The notes under the pieces are model-generated. The model worked only from the letters and a program-made list of their open reading frames with translations. It did not search any database and was not told where the DNA came from. Shown in pieces: positions 49,092 to 57,324 of a DNA stretch of 64,000 nt. Both the position numbers and the translations under genes were made by a program. The DNA lies in the NCBI RefSeq assembly GCF_003935375.1, contig NZ_RHQM01000013.1, positions 1-64,000 of the forward strand, written 5' to 3'. This stretch comes from Stutzerimonas xanthomarina. Lineage in GTDB: Bacteria; Pseudomonadota; Gammaproteobacteria; Pseudomonadales; Pseudomonadaceae. Every line of letters begins with the position of its first letter. Position 1 is the stretch's first letter.

Positions 49092-49874
49092 TCAGATGGC
49101 GTTGTGTGTCTTCAGCCAGGCGAGGCCTTCGGCGGTGCTGGTGGCCGGCTTGTACTCGCAGCCGACCCAGCCCTGGTAGCCGATGCGATCCAGATGCTCG
49201 AACAGGAAGCGATAGTTGATCTCGCCGGTGCCCGGCTCGTTGCGCCCGGGGTTGTCGGCCAGCTGGACGTGGTTGATCGCCTCCAGATTGGCTTCGATGG
49301 TCCGCGCTAGGTCTCCCTCCATGATTTGCATGTGGTAGATGTCGTACTGCAGGAACAGGTTGGCGTGGCCGACCTTGCCGCGGATCTCCTGTGCCTGGGA
49401 GGTGTTGTTAAGGAAGAAGCGTGGGATGTCGCGGGTGTTGATCATCTCCATCACCAGGCGGATGCCGGCCTGTTCGAGCTTCTGTGCGGCGTAGCGCAGG
49501 TTCTCGATAAAGGTCATTTCCAGCTTGCCGAGGTCAGCGCCACGCGGGGCGATGCCGGCCAGGCAGTTGACCTGGGTGTTGCCCAGCACCTTGGCGTAGG
49601 CGATGGCCTGGTCCACGCCGGCGCGGAATTCCTCGACCCGCTCCGGCAGGATGGCGATGCCGCGCTCGCCACCGGCCCAGTCGCCGGCCGGCAGGTTGAA
49701 TAGCACCTGGGTCAGCTGGTTGGCGTCCAGCCGAGCCTTGATCTCCTCGGCCGGGTAGTCGTAGGGGAACAGGTATTCGACGCCGGTAAAGCCGGCTTCG
49801 GCAGCGGCGGCAAAGCGGTCAAGGAAATCGACCTCGGTGAACAGCATGGACAGATTGGCGGCAAAGCGGGGCAT
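49092..49874 (-). CDS. hyi: Hydroxypyruvate isomerase
   Basis: A 260-residue TIM-barrel enzyme interconverting hydroxypyruvate and tartronate semialdehyde. It begins MPRFAANLSMLFTEVDFLDRFAAAAEAGF and has the metal-site blocks VMEMINTRDIPRFFLNN, QYDIYHMQIMEGD and HVQLADNPGRNEPGTGE. ATG 49874 follows AAGGAGAACCCC. It lies 28 bp before glxR and is separated from gcl by a REP doublet. Confidence 0.94.
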   Translation of the reverse strand: MPRFAANLSMLFTEVDFLDRFAAAAEAGFTGVEYLFPYDYPAEEIKARLDANQLTQVLFNLPAGDWAGGERGIAILPERVEEFRAGVDQAIAYAKVLGNTQVNCLAGIAPRGADLGKLEMTFIENLRYAAQKLEQAGIRLVMEMINTRDIPRFFLNNTSQAQEIRGKVGHANLFLQYDIYHMQIMEGDLARTIEANLEAINHVQLADNPGRNEPGTGEINYRFLFEHLDRIGYQGWVGCEYKPATSTAEGLAWLKTHNAI

Positions 49875-49961
49875 GGGGTTCTCCTTTTTTGTCTGTAGGG
49901 ACAATCCGGTGATACTCATGGTGGTTGCGCGGCGCGCAGCCATCCGGGGTGTTGCGTTTGC

Positions 49962-50054
49962 GGTGGATGTGCTTCGCGACATCCACCCTACGGTTGCACT
50001 GCACTGCACTGCACTGCACTGGCGTAGGGTGGAAAACCGCGAAGCGTTTTCCAC
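49962..50054. repeat. REP doublet (REPIN-like) enclosing a GCACT microsatellite
   Basis: Two hairpins in opposite orientation: GGTGGATGT-GCTTCGCG-ACATCCACC (49962-49987) and GTGGAAAAC-CGCGAAGC-GTTTTCCAC (50029-50054). The inner flanks are complementary (CCCTACG and CGTAGGG). Between them are five copies of GCACT (49996-50020). It lies between hyi and gcl. Confidence 0.75.
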
Positions 50055-50069
50055 GCGTGTGGGTGATGC

Positions 50070-51851
50070 CTAATCCAGCAACCCGACCGCCGTCGGCGCA
50101 TCTTCACGGCGCTCGGCCAGCGCCTCGAACTCGTTGATGGCGTCGATCTCGGTGCCCATGGCGATGTTGGTCACGCGCTCGAGGATCACCTCGATCACCA
50201 CCGGCACCTGGTACTCGGCCATCCAGGCCTGAGCCTGTTCGATGGCTGGGCGCAGGCCTTCCTGCTTGAACACGCGGATCGCCTTGCAACCGAGCCCCTC
50301 GACCACCGCGACGTGATCGACGCCGTAACCTTCCATGCCGCTCTGGTCGGCATTGATGTTCTCGAAGCCGAGCTGCACGCAGTAATCCATCTCGAAACCG
50401 CGCTGCGACTGGCGGATCAGCCCGAGGTAGGCGTTGTTCACCAGGATGTGGATGTACGGCAGCTTGAACTGCGCGCCCACCGCCAACTCCTCGATCATGA
50501 ACTGGAAGTCATAGTCGCCCGAAAGCGCCACCACCTTGCGCGCCGGGTCCGCGGCAACCACACCGAGCGCTGCCGGAATGGTCCAGCCGAGCGGGCCGGC
50601 CTGGCCGCAGTTGATCCAATGGCGCGGCTGGTAGACGTGCAGGAACTGCGCGGCAGCGATCTGCGACAGGCCGATGGTGCTGACGTAGCAGGTGTCCTTG
50701 CCGAATGCGTTGTTCATGCACTGGTACACGCGCTGCGGCTTCATCGGCACGCTGTCGAAGTTGGTCTTGCGCAACATTGTGCGCTTGCGTTCCAGGCAGT
50801 CGGCGGCCCAGGCGCGGCGATCCGGCAAACGGCCTTCGGCCTTGCGCGCCTTCGCTACCTCGACAAACAGCTCGAGCGCGGCGCGGGCGTCGGAGACGAT
50901 GCCGTAGTCCGGCGCGAACACCCGGCCTATCTGGGTCGGCTCGATGTCGACGTGAACGAAGGTGCGGCCCTTGGTATAGGTTTCCACCGAGCCGGTGTGG
51001 CGGTTGGCCCAGCGGTTGCCGATGCCGAGCACGAAGTCGGATTCCAGCATGGTCGCGTTGCCGTAGCGGTGGCTGGTCTGCAGGCCGCACATGCCAGCCA
51101 TCAGCGGATGGTCGTCGGGGATCGAGCCCCAGCCCATCAGCGTCGGGATCACCGGCACGCCGACGGTCTCGGCGAACTCCACCAGCAAGGTTTCGGCCGC
51201 GGCGTTGTAGATGCCGCCGCCGGCGACGATCAGCGGACGCTCGGCGGCGCAGAGCATGTCGATGGCCTTCTCGATCTGCTTGCGGGTCGCCGCCGGCTTG
51301 TACACGGCGAGCGGCTCGTAGGTGTCGATGTCGAATTCGATCTCGCCCATCTGCACATCGAACGGCAGGTCGATCAGCACCGGTCCGGGACGCCCCGAGC
51401 GCATCACATGGAAGGCCTGCTGGAACACCCGCGGCACCAACGCCGGTTCGCGAACGGTAACCGCCCATTTGGTCACCGGCTTGGCGATAGATTCGATATC
51501 GACGGCCTGGAAATCTTCCTTGTGCAACTTGGCGCGCGGCGCCTGGCCGGTGATGCAGAGGATCGGGATCGAGTCGGCCGAGGCGGAATACAGGCCGGTG
51601 ATCATGTCGGTGCCGGCCGGGCCAGAGGTGCCGATGCACACGCCGATGTTGCCCGGCTTGGCACGGGTATAGCCCTCGGCCATGTGCGAGGCACCCTCGA
51701 CGTGGCGGGCGAGGATGTGGCGGATGCTGCCGTCGGCCCGCAGGGCGGAATACAGCGGATTGATCGCGGCTCCGGGGATGCCGAAGGCGGTGTCGATGCC
51801 TTCCTTGCGCATTACCGCGACGGCGGCGTCGATTGCTCTCATGCGGGCCAT
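50070..51851 (-). CDS. gcl: Glyoxylate carboligase (tartronate-semialdehyde synthase)
   Basis: A 593-residue ThDP enzyme joining two glyoxylates to tartronate semialdehyde with loss of CO2. The N-terminal domain has the unusual [12 protein letters not shown], with valine where other ThDP enzymes have the catalytic glutamate; this is the known hallmark of Gcl. An FAD/middle domain and the ThDP site [29 protein letters not shown] (key GDYDF...N) follow. AGGAGGAAG precedes the ATG. It is first in the gcl-hyi-glxR-ttuD-pykF cluster and divergent from a LysR gene. Confidence 0.97.
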   Translation of the reverse strand: MARMRAIDAAVAVMRKEGIDTAFGIPGAAINPLYSALRADGSIRHILARHVEGASHMAEGYTRAKPGNIGVCIGTSGPAGTDMITGLYSASADSIPILCITGQAPRAKLHKEDFQAVDIESIAKPVTKWAVTVREPALVPRVFQQAFHVMRSGRPGPVLIDLPFDVQMGEIEFDIDTYEPLAVYKPAATRKQIEKAIDMLCAAERPLIVAGGGIYNAAAETLLVEFAETVGVPVIPTLMGWGSIPDDHPLMAGMCGLQTSHRYGNATMLESDFVLGIGNRWANRHTGSVETYTKGRTFVHVDIEPTQIGRVFAPDYGIVSDARAALELFVEVAKARKAEGRLPDRRAWAADCLERKRTMLRKTNFDSVPMKPQRVYQCMNNAFGKDTCYVSTIGLSQIAAAQFLHVYQPRHWINCGQAGPLGWTIPAALGVVAADPARKVVALSGDYDFQFMIEELAVGAQFKLPYIHILVNNAYLGLIRQSQRGFEMDYCVQLGFENINADQSGMEGYGVDHVAVVEGLGCKAIRVFKQEGLRPAIEQAQAWMAEYQVPVVIEVILERVTNIAMGTEIDAINEFEALAERREDAPTAVGLLD

Positions 51852-52160
51852 TGGTCTTCCTCCTGATTCTTGGAATCACTATCTGCTGCGCGTCGGCCCT
51901 GCTGCGTTAAAACCAGGCTTGGAATGCTCATTTGCACCAGCAAACTCCGCTTCCTCGCCTGCTTTGATTCTCTGGCGCTCACCCTTCGGGCCAGCCTTCG
52001 GCTGTTACTCCCGTTGGTCGTTGCGCCTTGCAGGTCTCTAGCCCGCTAGATCGTGGCTGTCTTTTATTCGATAGTTTTTCTACGTGGCTCAAGCATGCCG
52101 CCCTGGATTCGCTGGCGGAATTGGTCGAGACTTCAGTTCTGTCGATATCAGGAGTATCGA
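51852..52160. other. gcl-LysR divergent region with a structured repeat-like element
   Basis: No gene in 309 bases. Features: TGATTC-TTG-GAATCA (51864-51878) next to the gcl ribosome site, and a dense block of short dyads from about 51905 to 52055. These include AAACCAGGC pairing with GCCTGCTTT, TTTGC/GCAAA, CAGCC-TTC-GGCTG and CTAGC/GCTAG. The block resembles dispersed intergenic repeats I have met in Pseudomonas genomes. Confidence 0.4.
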
Positions 52161-53069
52161 ATGGATCGCTATACGACCCTGCGCAGCTTCGTGCTGGTGG
52201 CCGACTGCGGCAGCTTCGCCGCGGCTGCGCACAAGGAGAACGTCACCCCGGTGGTGATGGGCCGGCGGCTGGATGCGCTGGAGCGGCATCTGGGTGTGAA
52301 GTTGATGCACCGCTCCACCCGCGGTCTGTCGCTGACCGATCTGGGTGAGCAGTATCTGGAGCGCGCCCGTGGGCTGCTGAAGGATTTCGATGAGGTGGAT
52401 GCCAGCATCAGCCACGACCGCACCTCGGTACGTGGCCATCTGGTGGTGTCGGCGCCGGCGGCATTCGGCCGGCGACATATCGGCCCGCACGCACCGGCAT
52501 TCCAGGCGCGCTATCCGGACCTGCAGCTGTCGTTCAACTTCACCGACAGCGTGGTCGATCTGGTGCGCCACGGTTACGACATGGGCATTCGCATCGGCGA
52601 GGTGACCGACCCCAACTATGTGGCGGTGCGGCTGTTTCCGAACAGGCGGGTGGTCTGCGGCTCGCCGGAGTACTTCGCCCGCCATGGCACGCCGACGGCA
52701 TTGGAAGAGCTGACCGAGCACAACTGCCTGGCCTTCAACCTGCAGGGCGGGCAGCAGCGGGGCTGGACCTTCCTGCGTGACGGCAGGCAGGTGGCGATCC
52801 GCGTGGCCGGCAATCTGGACTGCAATGACGGTGAACTGCTGTTCGACTGGGTCAAGCAGGGCCTGGGCATCGGCTGGCGCTCGACCTGGGAGATCCAGGC
52901 CGAGCTCAAGCGCGGCGAGCTGGTCACGGTACTCGACGAGTACGCGCTGCCGGCCTACGACATCCAGGCGGTGTACCCGCAGCAGCGCTACCTGCCGGCC
53001 AAGGTGCGATTCTTCATCGATTACCTGAAGGACATCTACAACGCACCGGGTTATTGGGAAGTGCGCTGA
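52161..53069 (+). CDS. LysR-type transcriptional regulator
   Basis: A 302-residue LTTR. HTH at residues 1-60 (VADCGSFAAAAHKENVTPVVMGRRLDALE; key FAAAAHKENVTPVVMGRR) and an effector domain of the large PBP2 group follow. ATG 52161 has AGGAG 7 bases upstream. It is divergent from gcl, so it most likely controls the glyoxylate operon. It also converges on the hydroxyisourate hydrolase gene with a 5-bp gap. The inducer, perhaps glyoxylate or an allantoin-derived acid, is unknown. Confidence 0.85.
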   Translation: MDRYTTLRSFVLVADCGSFAAAAHKENVTPVVMGRRLDALERHLGVKLMHRSTRGLSLTDLGEQYLERARGLLKDFDEVDASISHDRTSVRGHLVVSAPAAFGRRHIGPHAPAFQARYPDLQLSFNFTDSVVDLVRHGYDMGIRIGEVTDPNYVAVRLFPNRRVVCGSPEYFARHGTPTALEELTEHNCLAFNLQGGQQRGWTFLRDGRQVAIRVAGNLDCNDGELLFDWVKQGLGIGWRSTWEIQAELKRGELVTVLDEYALPAYDIQAVYPQQRYLPAKVRFFIDYLKDIYNAPGYWEVR

Positions 53070-53074
53070 GCGGC

Positions 53075-53485
53075 TCAGTTGCCGCGGTAGGTGGAGAAGC
53101 CGTAGGGGCTCAGCAGCAGCGGGATGTGGTAGTGCTCGACACTGCCATCGGCTTCGAAGATCACCGGAACTTCGGGGAAAAAGGTGCTGGCCTTGTGCGC
53201 GGCGAACCAGTCGCCGGTCTTGAAGGTGACGCGGTAGGTGCCTTTTTCCAGCGCCTTGCCTTCGGGATACAGCGCGGTGATGCGGCCTTGGGCGTTGGTC
53301 TCGCCGCTGTTGAGTGATTTCCAGGCATCACCCTGACGTTGTTCGAGGGTGACACGGACGTCTGGCGAAGGCAGGCCGTCTTGCAGATTCAGCACATGCA
53401 CGCTGAGGGGGTTGCCAGCGGCCAGGGACAGACCGGACAGGCCGCTGAGCATCAAGCCGGCGGCGATTGAACGTAGTGCTTTCAT
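53075..53485 (-). CDS. hiuH: Periplasmic 5-hydroxyisourate hydrolase (transthyretin-like)
   Basis: A 136-residue exported protein with a signal peptide (residues 1-23, ending SLSLAAG). The mature part is the transthyretin-like HIU hydrolase that opens 5-hydroxyisourate to OHCU in urate breakdown. Active-site positions are present: His in LSVHVLN, Arg in GRITALY and His in HYHIPLLLSPYGFSTYRG. The family signature ends YRGS, but this one ends YRGN. AAGGAAAACCCC precedes ATG 53485. It lies 16 bp after the HbpS-like gene in one operon. In E. coli the periplasmic hiuH is controlled by the HprRS system; the same layout occurs here. Confidence 0.9.
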   Translation of the reverse strand: MKALRSIAAGLMLSGLSGLSLAAGNPLSVHVLNLQDGLPSPDVRVTLEQRQGDAWKSLNSGETNAQGRITALYPEGKALEKGTYRVTFKTGDWFAAHKASTFFPEVPVIFEADGSVEHYHIPLLLSPYGFSTYRGN

Positions 53486-53501
53486 GGGGTTTTCCTTTTC
53501 T

Positions 53502-54005
53502 TCAGTGGGAGGAGGGCAGCAGTTTTTCGATGGCGGCCATGGCGCAGGCCTCGTCGTTCTTGGCACCGCCGGCACCGGCCACGCCGATGGCACCAATCAC
53601 CTCGTCGCCGACCTTCAGCGGCACGCCACCGCCGAGCAGCAACAGCTCATCCAGCGTGTTGAGGTTGGCGGCGTCCGGCGTAGCGGCGGCGCGCTCGGCG
53701 AACAGACGGGTCGGGGTCTTACTCGACAGCGCGGTGTAGGCCTTGCGCTGGGCGGCGAGGGTGTTGTGCGGGCCGACGTTGTCGTCCCGGCGCAGGGCAA
53801 CCAGGTTGCCGCCGCGATCGACCACCGCGACCACCGCCGTGCGGTTTTCCGCGTGGCACTGGTCCAGCGTGGCCTGGATCAGGCCATCGGCCAGGGCCAG
53901 CGAGACGTTCTGCTGGGTGAGCGGTGCCGGCGTGGCGGCGTTGGCGCTCAGGGCCGGGGTAAGTAATGCCAGGGTCAGCAATGACAGTGTGGCTGCGGTA
54001 CGCAT
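53502..54005 (-). CDS. Secreted GlcG/HbpS family (DUF336) protein
   Basis: A 167-residue protein with a clear signal peptide (residues 1-23, LLTPALSANA), then a single HbpS/GlcG domain: VVAVVDRGGNLVALRRDDN, AQRKAYTALSSKTPT, GGGVPLKVGDEVIGAIGVAGAGGAKND (key GGVPL and GAIGVAG). In Streptomyces the secreted HbpS binds heme and modulates the SenS sensor kinase under redox stress; other members have no known role. AAGGAAACCGAT precedes ATG 54005. It heads the operon with hiuH and is divergent from the response regulator/sensor pair. Confidence 0.88.
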   Translation of the reverse strand: MRTAATLSLLTLALLTPALSANAATPAPLTQQNVSLALADGLIQATLDQCHAENRTAVVAVVDRGGNLVALRRDDNVGPHNTLAAQRKAYTALSSKTPTRLFAERAAATPDAANLNTLDELLLLGGGVPLKVGDEVIGAIGVAGAGGAKNDEACAMAAIEKLLPSSH

Positions 54006-54077
54006 ATCGGTTTCCTTGGGTGACTTGGCTGCGGAGCGCATGGTGCCGATGCCTGCCCGTCAGAACCGTTGCCTGCG

Positions 54078-54095
54078 CATTACGCTTTTGTAATG
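54078..54095. promoter_or_regulatory. HprR/CusR-type operator
   Basis: CATTACGCTTTTGTAATG: both half-sites (CATTAC and GTAATG) match the E. coli HprR/CusR box CATTACAAAATTGTAATG exactly, with 6-base spacing. It lies between the HbpS-hiuH operon and the two-component genes, 53 bases before the regulator. Confidence 0.75.
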
Positions 54096-54147
54096 GCTCG
54101 CAGTGCGGCGACTCCCATAACCTATGCGCCATCAGCGAGGTGATCCG

Positions 54148-54822
54148 ATGCGAATTCTGGTGGTGGAGGACGAGGCCAAGACGGCCGATTACCTCAAGCG
54201 TGGTTTGGAGGAGTCCGGCTACCGTGTGGAGGTCGCGCGCAACGGTATCGACGGCAAATACCTGATCGAGGAGGAGCCGTTCGACCTGGTGATCCTCGAC
54301 GTCATGCTGCCGGGGCTCGACGGCTGGGAGCTGGTACAGGTGGTGCGCAGGCGCTCGGCGCATACGCCGGTGCTGTTCCTCACCGCGCGCGATGCGGTGG
54401 AAGACCGTGTGCGCGGGTTGGAGCTGGGCGCAGACGACTATCTGGTCAAGCCGTTCTCCTACGCCGAGCTGCTGGCGCGGGTACGCACCCTGCTGCGCCG
54501 CGGCCCGCCGCGTGAGGTCGAACGTTTCCACGTCGCCGATCTGGAGCTGGACCTGCTGCGCCGCCGCGTCACCCGCCAGGGCGAGCGCATCAGCCTGACC
54601 AACAAGGAGTTCGCCTTGCTACACCTGTTGCTCAGTCGCCAGGGCGAGGTGCTGTCCCGCGCGCAGATCGCCTCGCAGGTCTGGCAGATGAATTTCGACA
54701 GCGACACCAACGTGGTCGACGTGGCGATCCGCCGCCTGCGCGCAAAGGTCGACGATCCCTATCCGCTCAAGCTCATCCACACCGTGCGCGGTATGGGTTA
54801 CGTGCTGGAGACAGCATCGTGA
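54148..54822 (+). CDS. OmpR-family response regulator (HprR/CopR/CusR type)
   Basis: A 224-residue regulator. The receiver domain has the acidic pair VVEDE, phospho-aspartate in [15 protein letters not shown] (near residue 51) and lysine in [16 protein letters not shown]. The C-terminal winged helix ends [32 protein letters not shown]. This subfamily answers to copper, silver or oxidants. ATG 54148 has GAGGTGATCC upstream. The stop overlaps the kinase start by 4 bp. Its likely operator is the palindrome at 54078. Confidence 0.92.
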   Translation: MRILVVEDEAKTADYLKRGLEESGYRVEVARNGIDGKYLIEEEPFDLVILDVMLPGLDGWELVQVVRRRSAHTPVLFLTARDAVEDRVRGLELGADDYLVKPFSYAELLARVRTLLRRGPPREVERFHVADLELDLLRRRVTRQGERISLTNKEFALLHLLLSRQGEVLSRAQIASQVWQMNFDSDTNVVDVAIRRLRAKVDDPYPLKLIHTVRGMGYVLETAS

Positions 54823-56177
54823 GGCTGTTGCCGCGCTCGCTCAGCCTGCGCCTGGCCATCGCTTTCGCCCTGGTGGCGGTGGTGCTGCTCGGTGCCATCG
54901 GCCTCTATCTGTACCGCTCGCTGGACCGGGAAATCAGTTGGCGTGACGATCAGGCACTGCTCGGTCGGCTGGAGCGCATGCAGGCCCTGCTCGAGGACAG
55001 CGCCAGCGTCGAGGCGCTTCGGCAGCGTCCCCAGCTTTACGAAAACATGCTGGGTAATCGCGACAGCCTGCTCTGGTTGCTCGATGCTCAGGGGCGCGCG
55101 CTGATCGAGATCAACCCGGCGCGGCTGCCCATTCCGACATTGCCGGCCAGCGCCGCAGCGGAGCTGACCGATACTGACGGAGCGCGGCTGGCCTGGCGGC
55201 GCCTGCCGGGCGAGGCGGGCCTGACCCTGGTCGCCGGGCGCATGCTCGCTGAGCGTGAGCAGATGCTCGCCGCCTACCGTGTAAAACTGTGGTGGGCGTT
55301 GAGCCTCGGCGCGCTGCTGGCGTCAGTGCTTGGCTGGCTGATCAGTCGGCGCGCCTTGCGTCCGGTGCGTCACCTGACCCGACAGGCCTTGGCGATCGAC
55401 GTGCAGCACCTGCACCTGCGCCTGGACGAATCGGCGATGCCGAGCGAACTGGAGCCGCTGCGTGGGGCGCTGAACCAGATGCTCAATCGCTTGGAACAGG
55501 GCTTCGCGCGGCTGTCACGCTTCAGCGAAGACCTTGCCCACGAGATGCGTACGCCGCTCGGCAATCTCATGGGCCAGACCCAGCAACTGTTGCACAAGGA
55601 TCGCGATGCCGAGGCCTATCACGCGCTGCTGGTGTCCAATCAGGAGGAGTATGAACGCCTGGCGCGGATGATCGACAGCATGCTGTTTCTCGCCCGTGCC
55701 GAGCAGCCGGCTGCGGCCATCGAGCGGCAGCGCTTTGCATTGCCGGCACTGGTCGAGCAGCTGTGCGACTACTTCGAAGGCGTCGCCGAAGAGCGCGGCA
55801 TTCAGCTGCTCGACGAAACCGAGGGTGAGCTGGTCGGTGACCCTGAGATGATCCGCCGGGCGCTGGCGAACCTGCTGGCCAATGCGTTGCGCTACGGCGT
55901 CAGTGACAGCACGGTGCGTATCGTCAGTGGCTCGGGAGTAGGTTGGCGGTCGGTCAGCGTGATCAATCTGGGACCTCCGATCCCGCCCGAGCATCTGCCG
56001 CGGCTGTTCGATCGCTTCTACCGCTGCGACCCATCGCGCGCCGAGCCGGGCGATACCGGCGGCCTGGGGTTGGCCATCGTGCGCTCGATCATGCAGCTGC
56101 ATGGCGGCGAGGTGAGTGTTCGCAGCGACGCCGGGGTGACCGAATTCACCCTGCGTTTCGCCGAAACGCCGGCCTGA
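54819..56177 (+). CDS. Heavy-metal/oxidant-type sensor histidine kinase
   Basis: A 452-residue membrane kinase starting at GTG 54819. Helix 1 is at residues 11-33, a periplasmic loop of about 120 residues follows, then helix 2 near 153-175 and HAMP. HisKA has the phosphoacceptor in [19 protein letters not shown] (near residue 240); HATPase has an N-box [13 protein letters not shown] and G-boxes [21 protein letters not shown] and GGLGLAIV. It is the CusS/HprS/IrlS class. The G1 motif NLGPPIP lacks the usual DNG, as in this subclass. With the secreted HbpS-like protein next door, an accessory-sensor arrangement is possible. Confidence 0.92.
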   Translation: MRLLPRSLSLRLAIAFALVAVVLLGAIGLYLYRSLDREISWRDDQALLGRLERMQALLEDSASVEALRQRPQLYENMLGNRDSLLWLLDAQGRALIEINPARLPIPTLPASAAAELTDTDGARLAWRRLPGEAGLTLVAGRMLAEREQMLAAYRVKLWWALSLGALLASVLGWLISRRALRPVRHLTRQALAIDVQHLHLRLDESAMPSELEPLRGALNQMLNRLEQGFARLSRFSEDLAHEMRTPLGNLMGQTQQLLHKDRDAEAYHALLVSNQEEYERLARMIDSMLFLARAEQPAAAIERQRFALPALVEQLCDYFEGVAEERGIQLLDETEGELVGDPEMIRRALANLLANALRYGVSDSTVRIVSGSGVGWRSVSVINLGPPIPPEHLPRLFDRFYRCDPSRAEPGDTGGLGLAIVRSIMQLHGGEVSVRSDAGVTEFTLRFAETPA

Positions 56178-56260
56178 TTCCGATCATTGGCACCGGATCG
56201 AGACGCCGCACTGCGCTGTCACAGCTAAGGTGGATATAACCGCCTGTGAGAGACGCGCTT

Positions 56261-57106
56261 GTGGATAGTCTGAAAATCGCTACCTACAACATCAATGGCA
56301 TCCGTGCACGTCGGGCCAATCTGCTCGAATGGCTGGCGCGCGAGCAGCCCGATGTGGTCTGCCTGCAGGAACTCAAGGCGCAGGATGCCGATTTCCCCAT
56401 CGACGACATCCGTGCGGCCGGCTATGGCGCCATCTGGCATGGGCAGAAGTCCTGGAACGGGGTGGCGATTCTGGCCCGCGATTGCGAGCCGTTGGAGATC
56501 CGCCGCAGCCTGCCGGGCGATCCCGATGACAGCCACAGCCGCTATCTGGAAGCGGCCGTGCAGGGTGTGATCGTTGCCTGCCTCTACCTGCCCAATGGCA
56601 ACCCGCAGCCGGGGCCGAAATTCGATTATAAGCTGGCCTGGTTCGAGCGCTTCATTGAGCACGCCGCCGGCCTGCTGGCAAGTGGTCATCCGGTGGTGCT
56701 GGCCGGCGACTACAACGTGGTGCCCACCGACGAGGACATCTACAACCCGCGCTCCTGGAAGAAGGACGCGCTGCTGCAGCCGGAGAGCCGCGAATGTTTC
56801 GAACGCCTGCTGGCGCAGGGCTGGACCGACGCGTTGCGCGCCAGGTACCCGGACGAGCGCATCTACACCTTCTGGGACTACTTTCGCCAGCACTGGCAGA
56901 AGAACTCCGGGCTGCGCATCGACCATCTGCTGCTCAGCCCGGACCTTGCGCCGCGGCTGCAGGATGCCGGCGTCGATCGCTGGGTACGCGACCAGGAACA
57001 TGCCAGTGACCATGCGCCTACCTGGATAACCCTGAAAGGTGACGCGAGCGCGGCGGCCGAGCCGGCGAAGTCGAACAAGCGTGGCAAGACCGGGGCAAGC
57101 AGCTAG
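56261..57106 (+). CDS. xthA: Exodeoxyribonuclease III
   Basis: A 281-residue AP endonuclease/3' exonuclease of base-excision repair. Conserved pieces are KIATYNINGIRAR, the metal Glu in CLQELKAQD, GDYNVVPTDEDIYNP and the catalytic SDHAPTW; RSWKKDALLQPESRE and RIDHLL are also typical. The C-terminal tail (residues 262-281) is basic and low complexity. Start: GTG 56261 with GAGAGA upstream is preferred; GTG 56246 would add five residues. Confidence 0.93.
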   Translation: MDSLKIATYNINGIRARRANLLEWLAREQPDVVCLQELKAQDADFPIDDIRAAGYGAIWHGQKSWNGVAILARDCEPLEIRRSLPGDPDDSHSRYLEAAVQGVIVACLYLPNGNPQPGPKFDYKLAWFERFIEHAAGLLASGHPVVLAGDYNVVPTDEDIYNPRSWKKDALLQPESRECFERLLAQGWTDALRARYPDERIYTFWDYFRQHWQKNSGLRIDHLLLSPDLAPRLQDAGVDRWVRDQEHASDHAPTWITLKGDASAAAEPAKSNKRGKTGASS

Positions 57107-57324
57107 AGGCGGGCGGTGCGAGGCGGGGTTCGAACGATGCGGCAACGTGCGACGCGGCCGGTTCCACAAGGCCTTGTGCCAATCGTCGCTGAGGCATCAG
57201 CAGATCGACGGGCGCGACTAGTATCCGGGCAACTGGTCGGCAAACGACATCGCGGGCTCCAGCGGCCCGCTGTCGACGGTCTTCATACGGCAGCAATGGC
57301 AGCCAGCAAACGGGGAGGGACTCC

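Noticed and set aside
49996..50020. GCACT repeats as a CRISPR-like array
   Set aside because: Unit of 5 bases with no spacers; it is a microsatellite inside a REP doublet.
50313..51866. 517-codon open frame antisense to gcl
   Set aside because: Mirror of a certain gene, composition rich in Arg/His/Ala/Gly, no recognisable domain.
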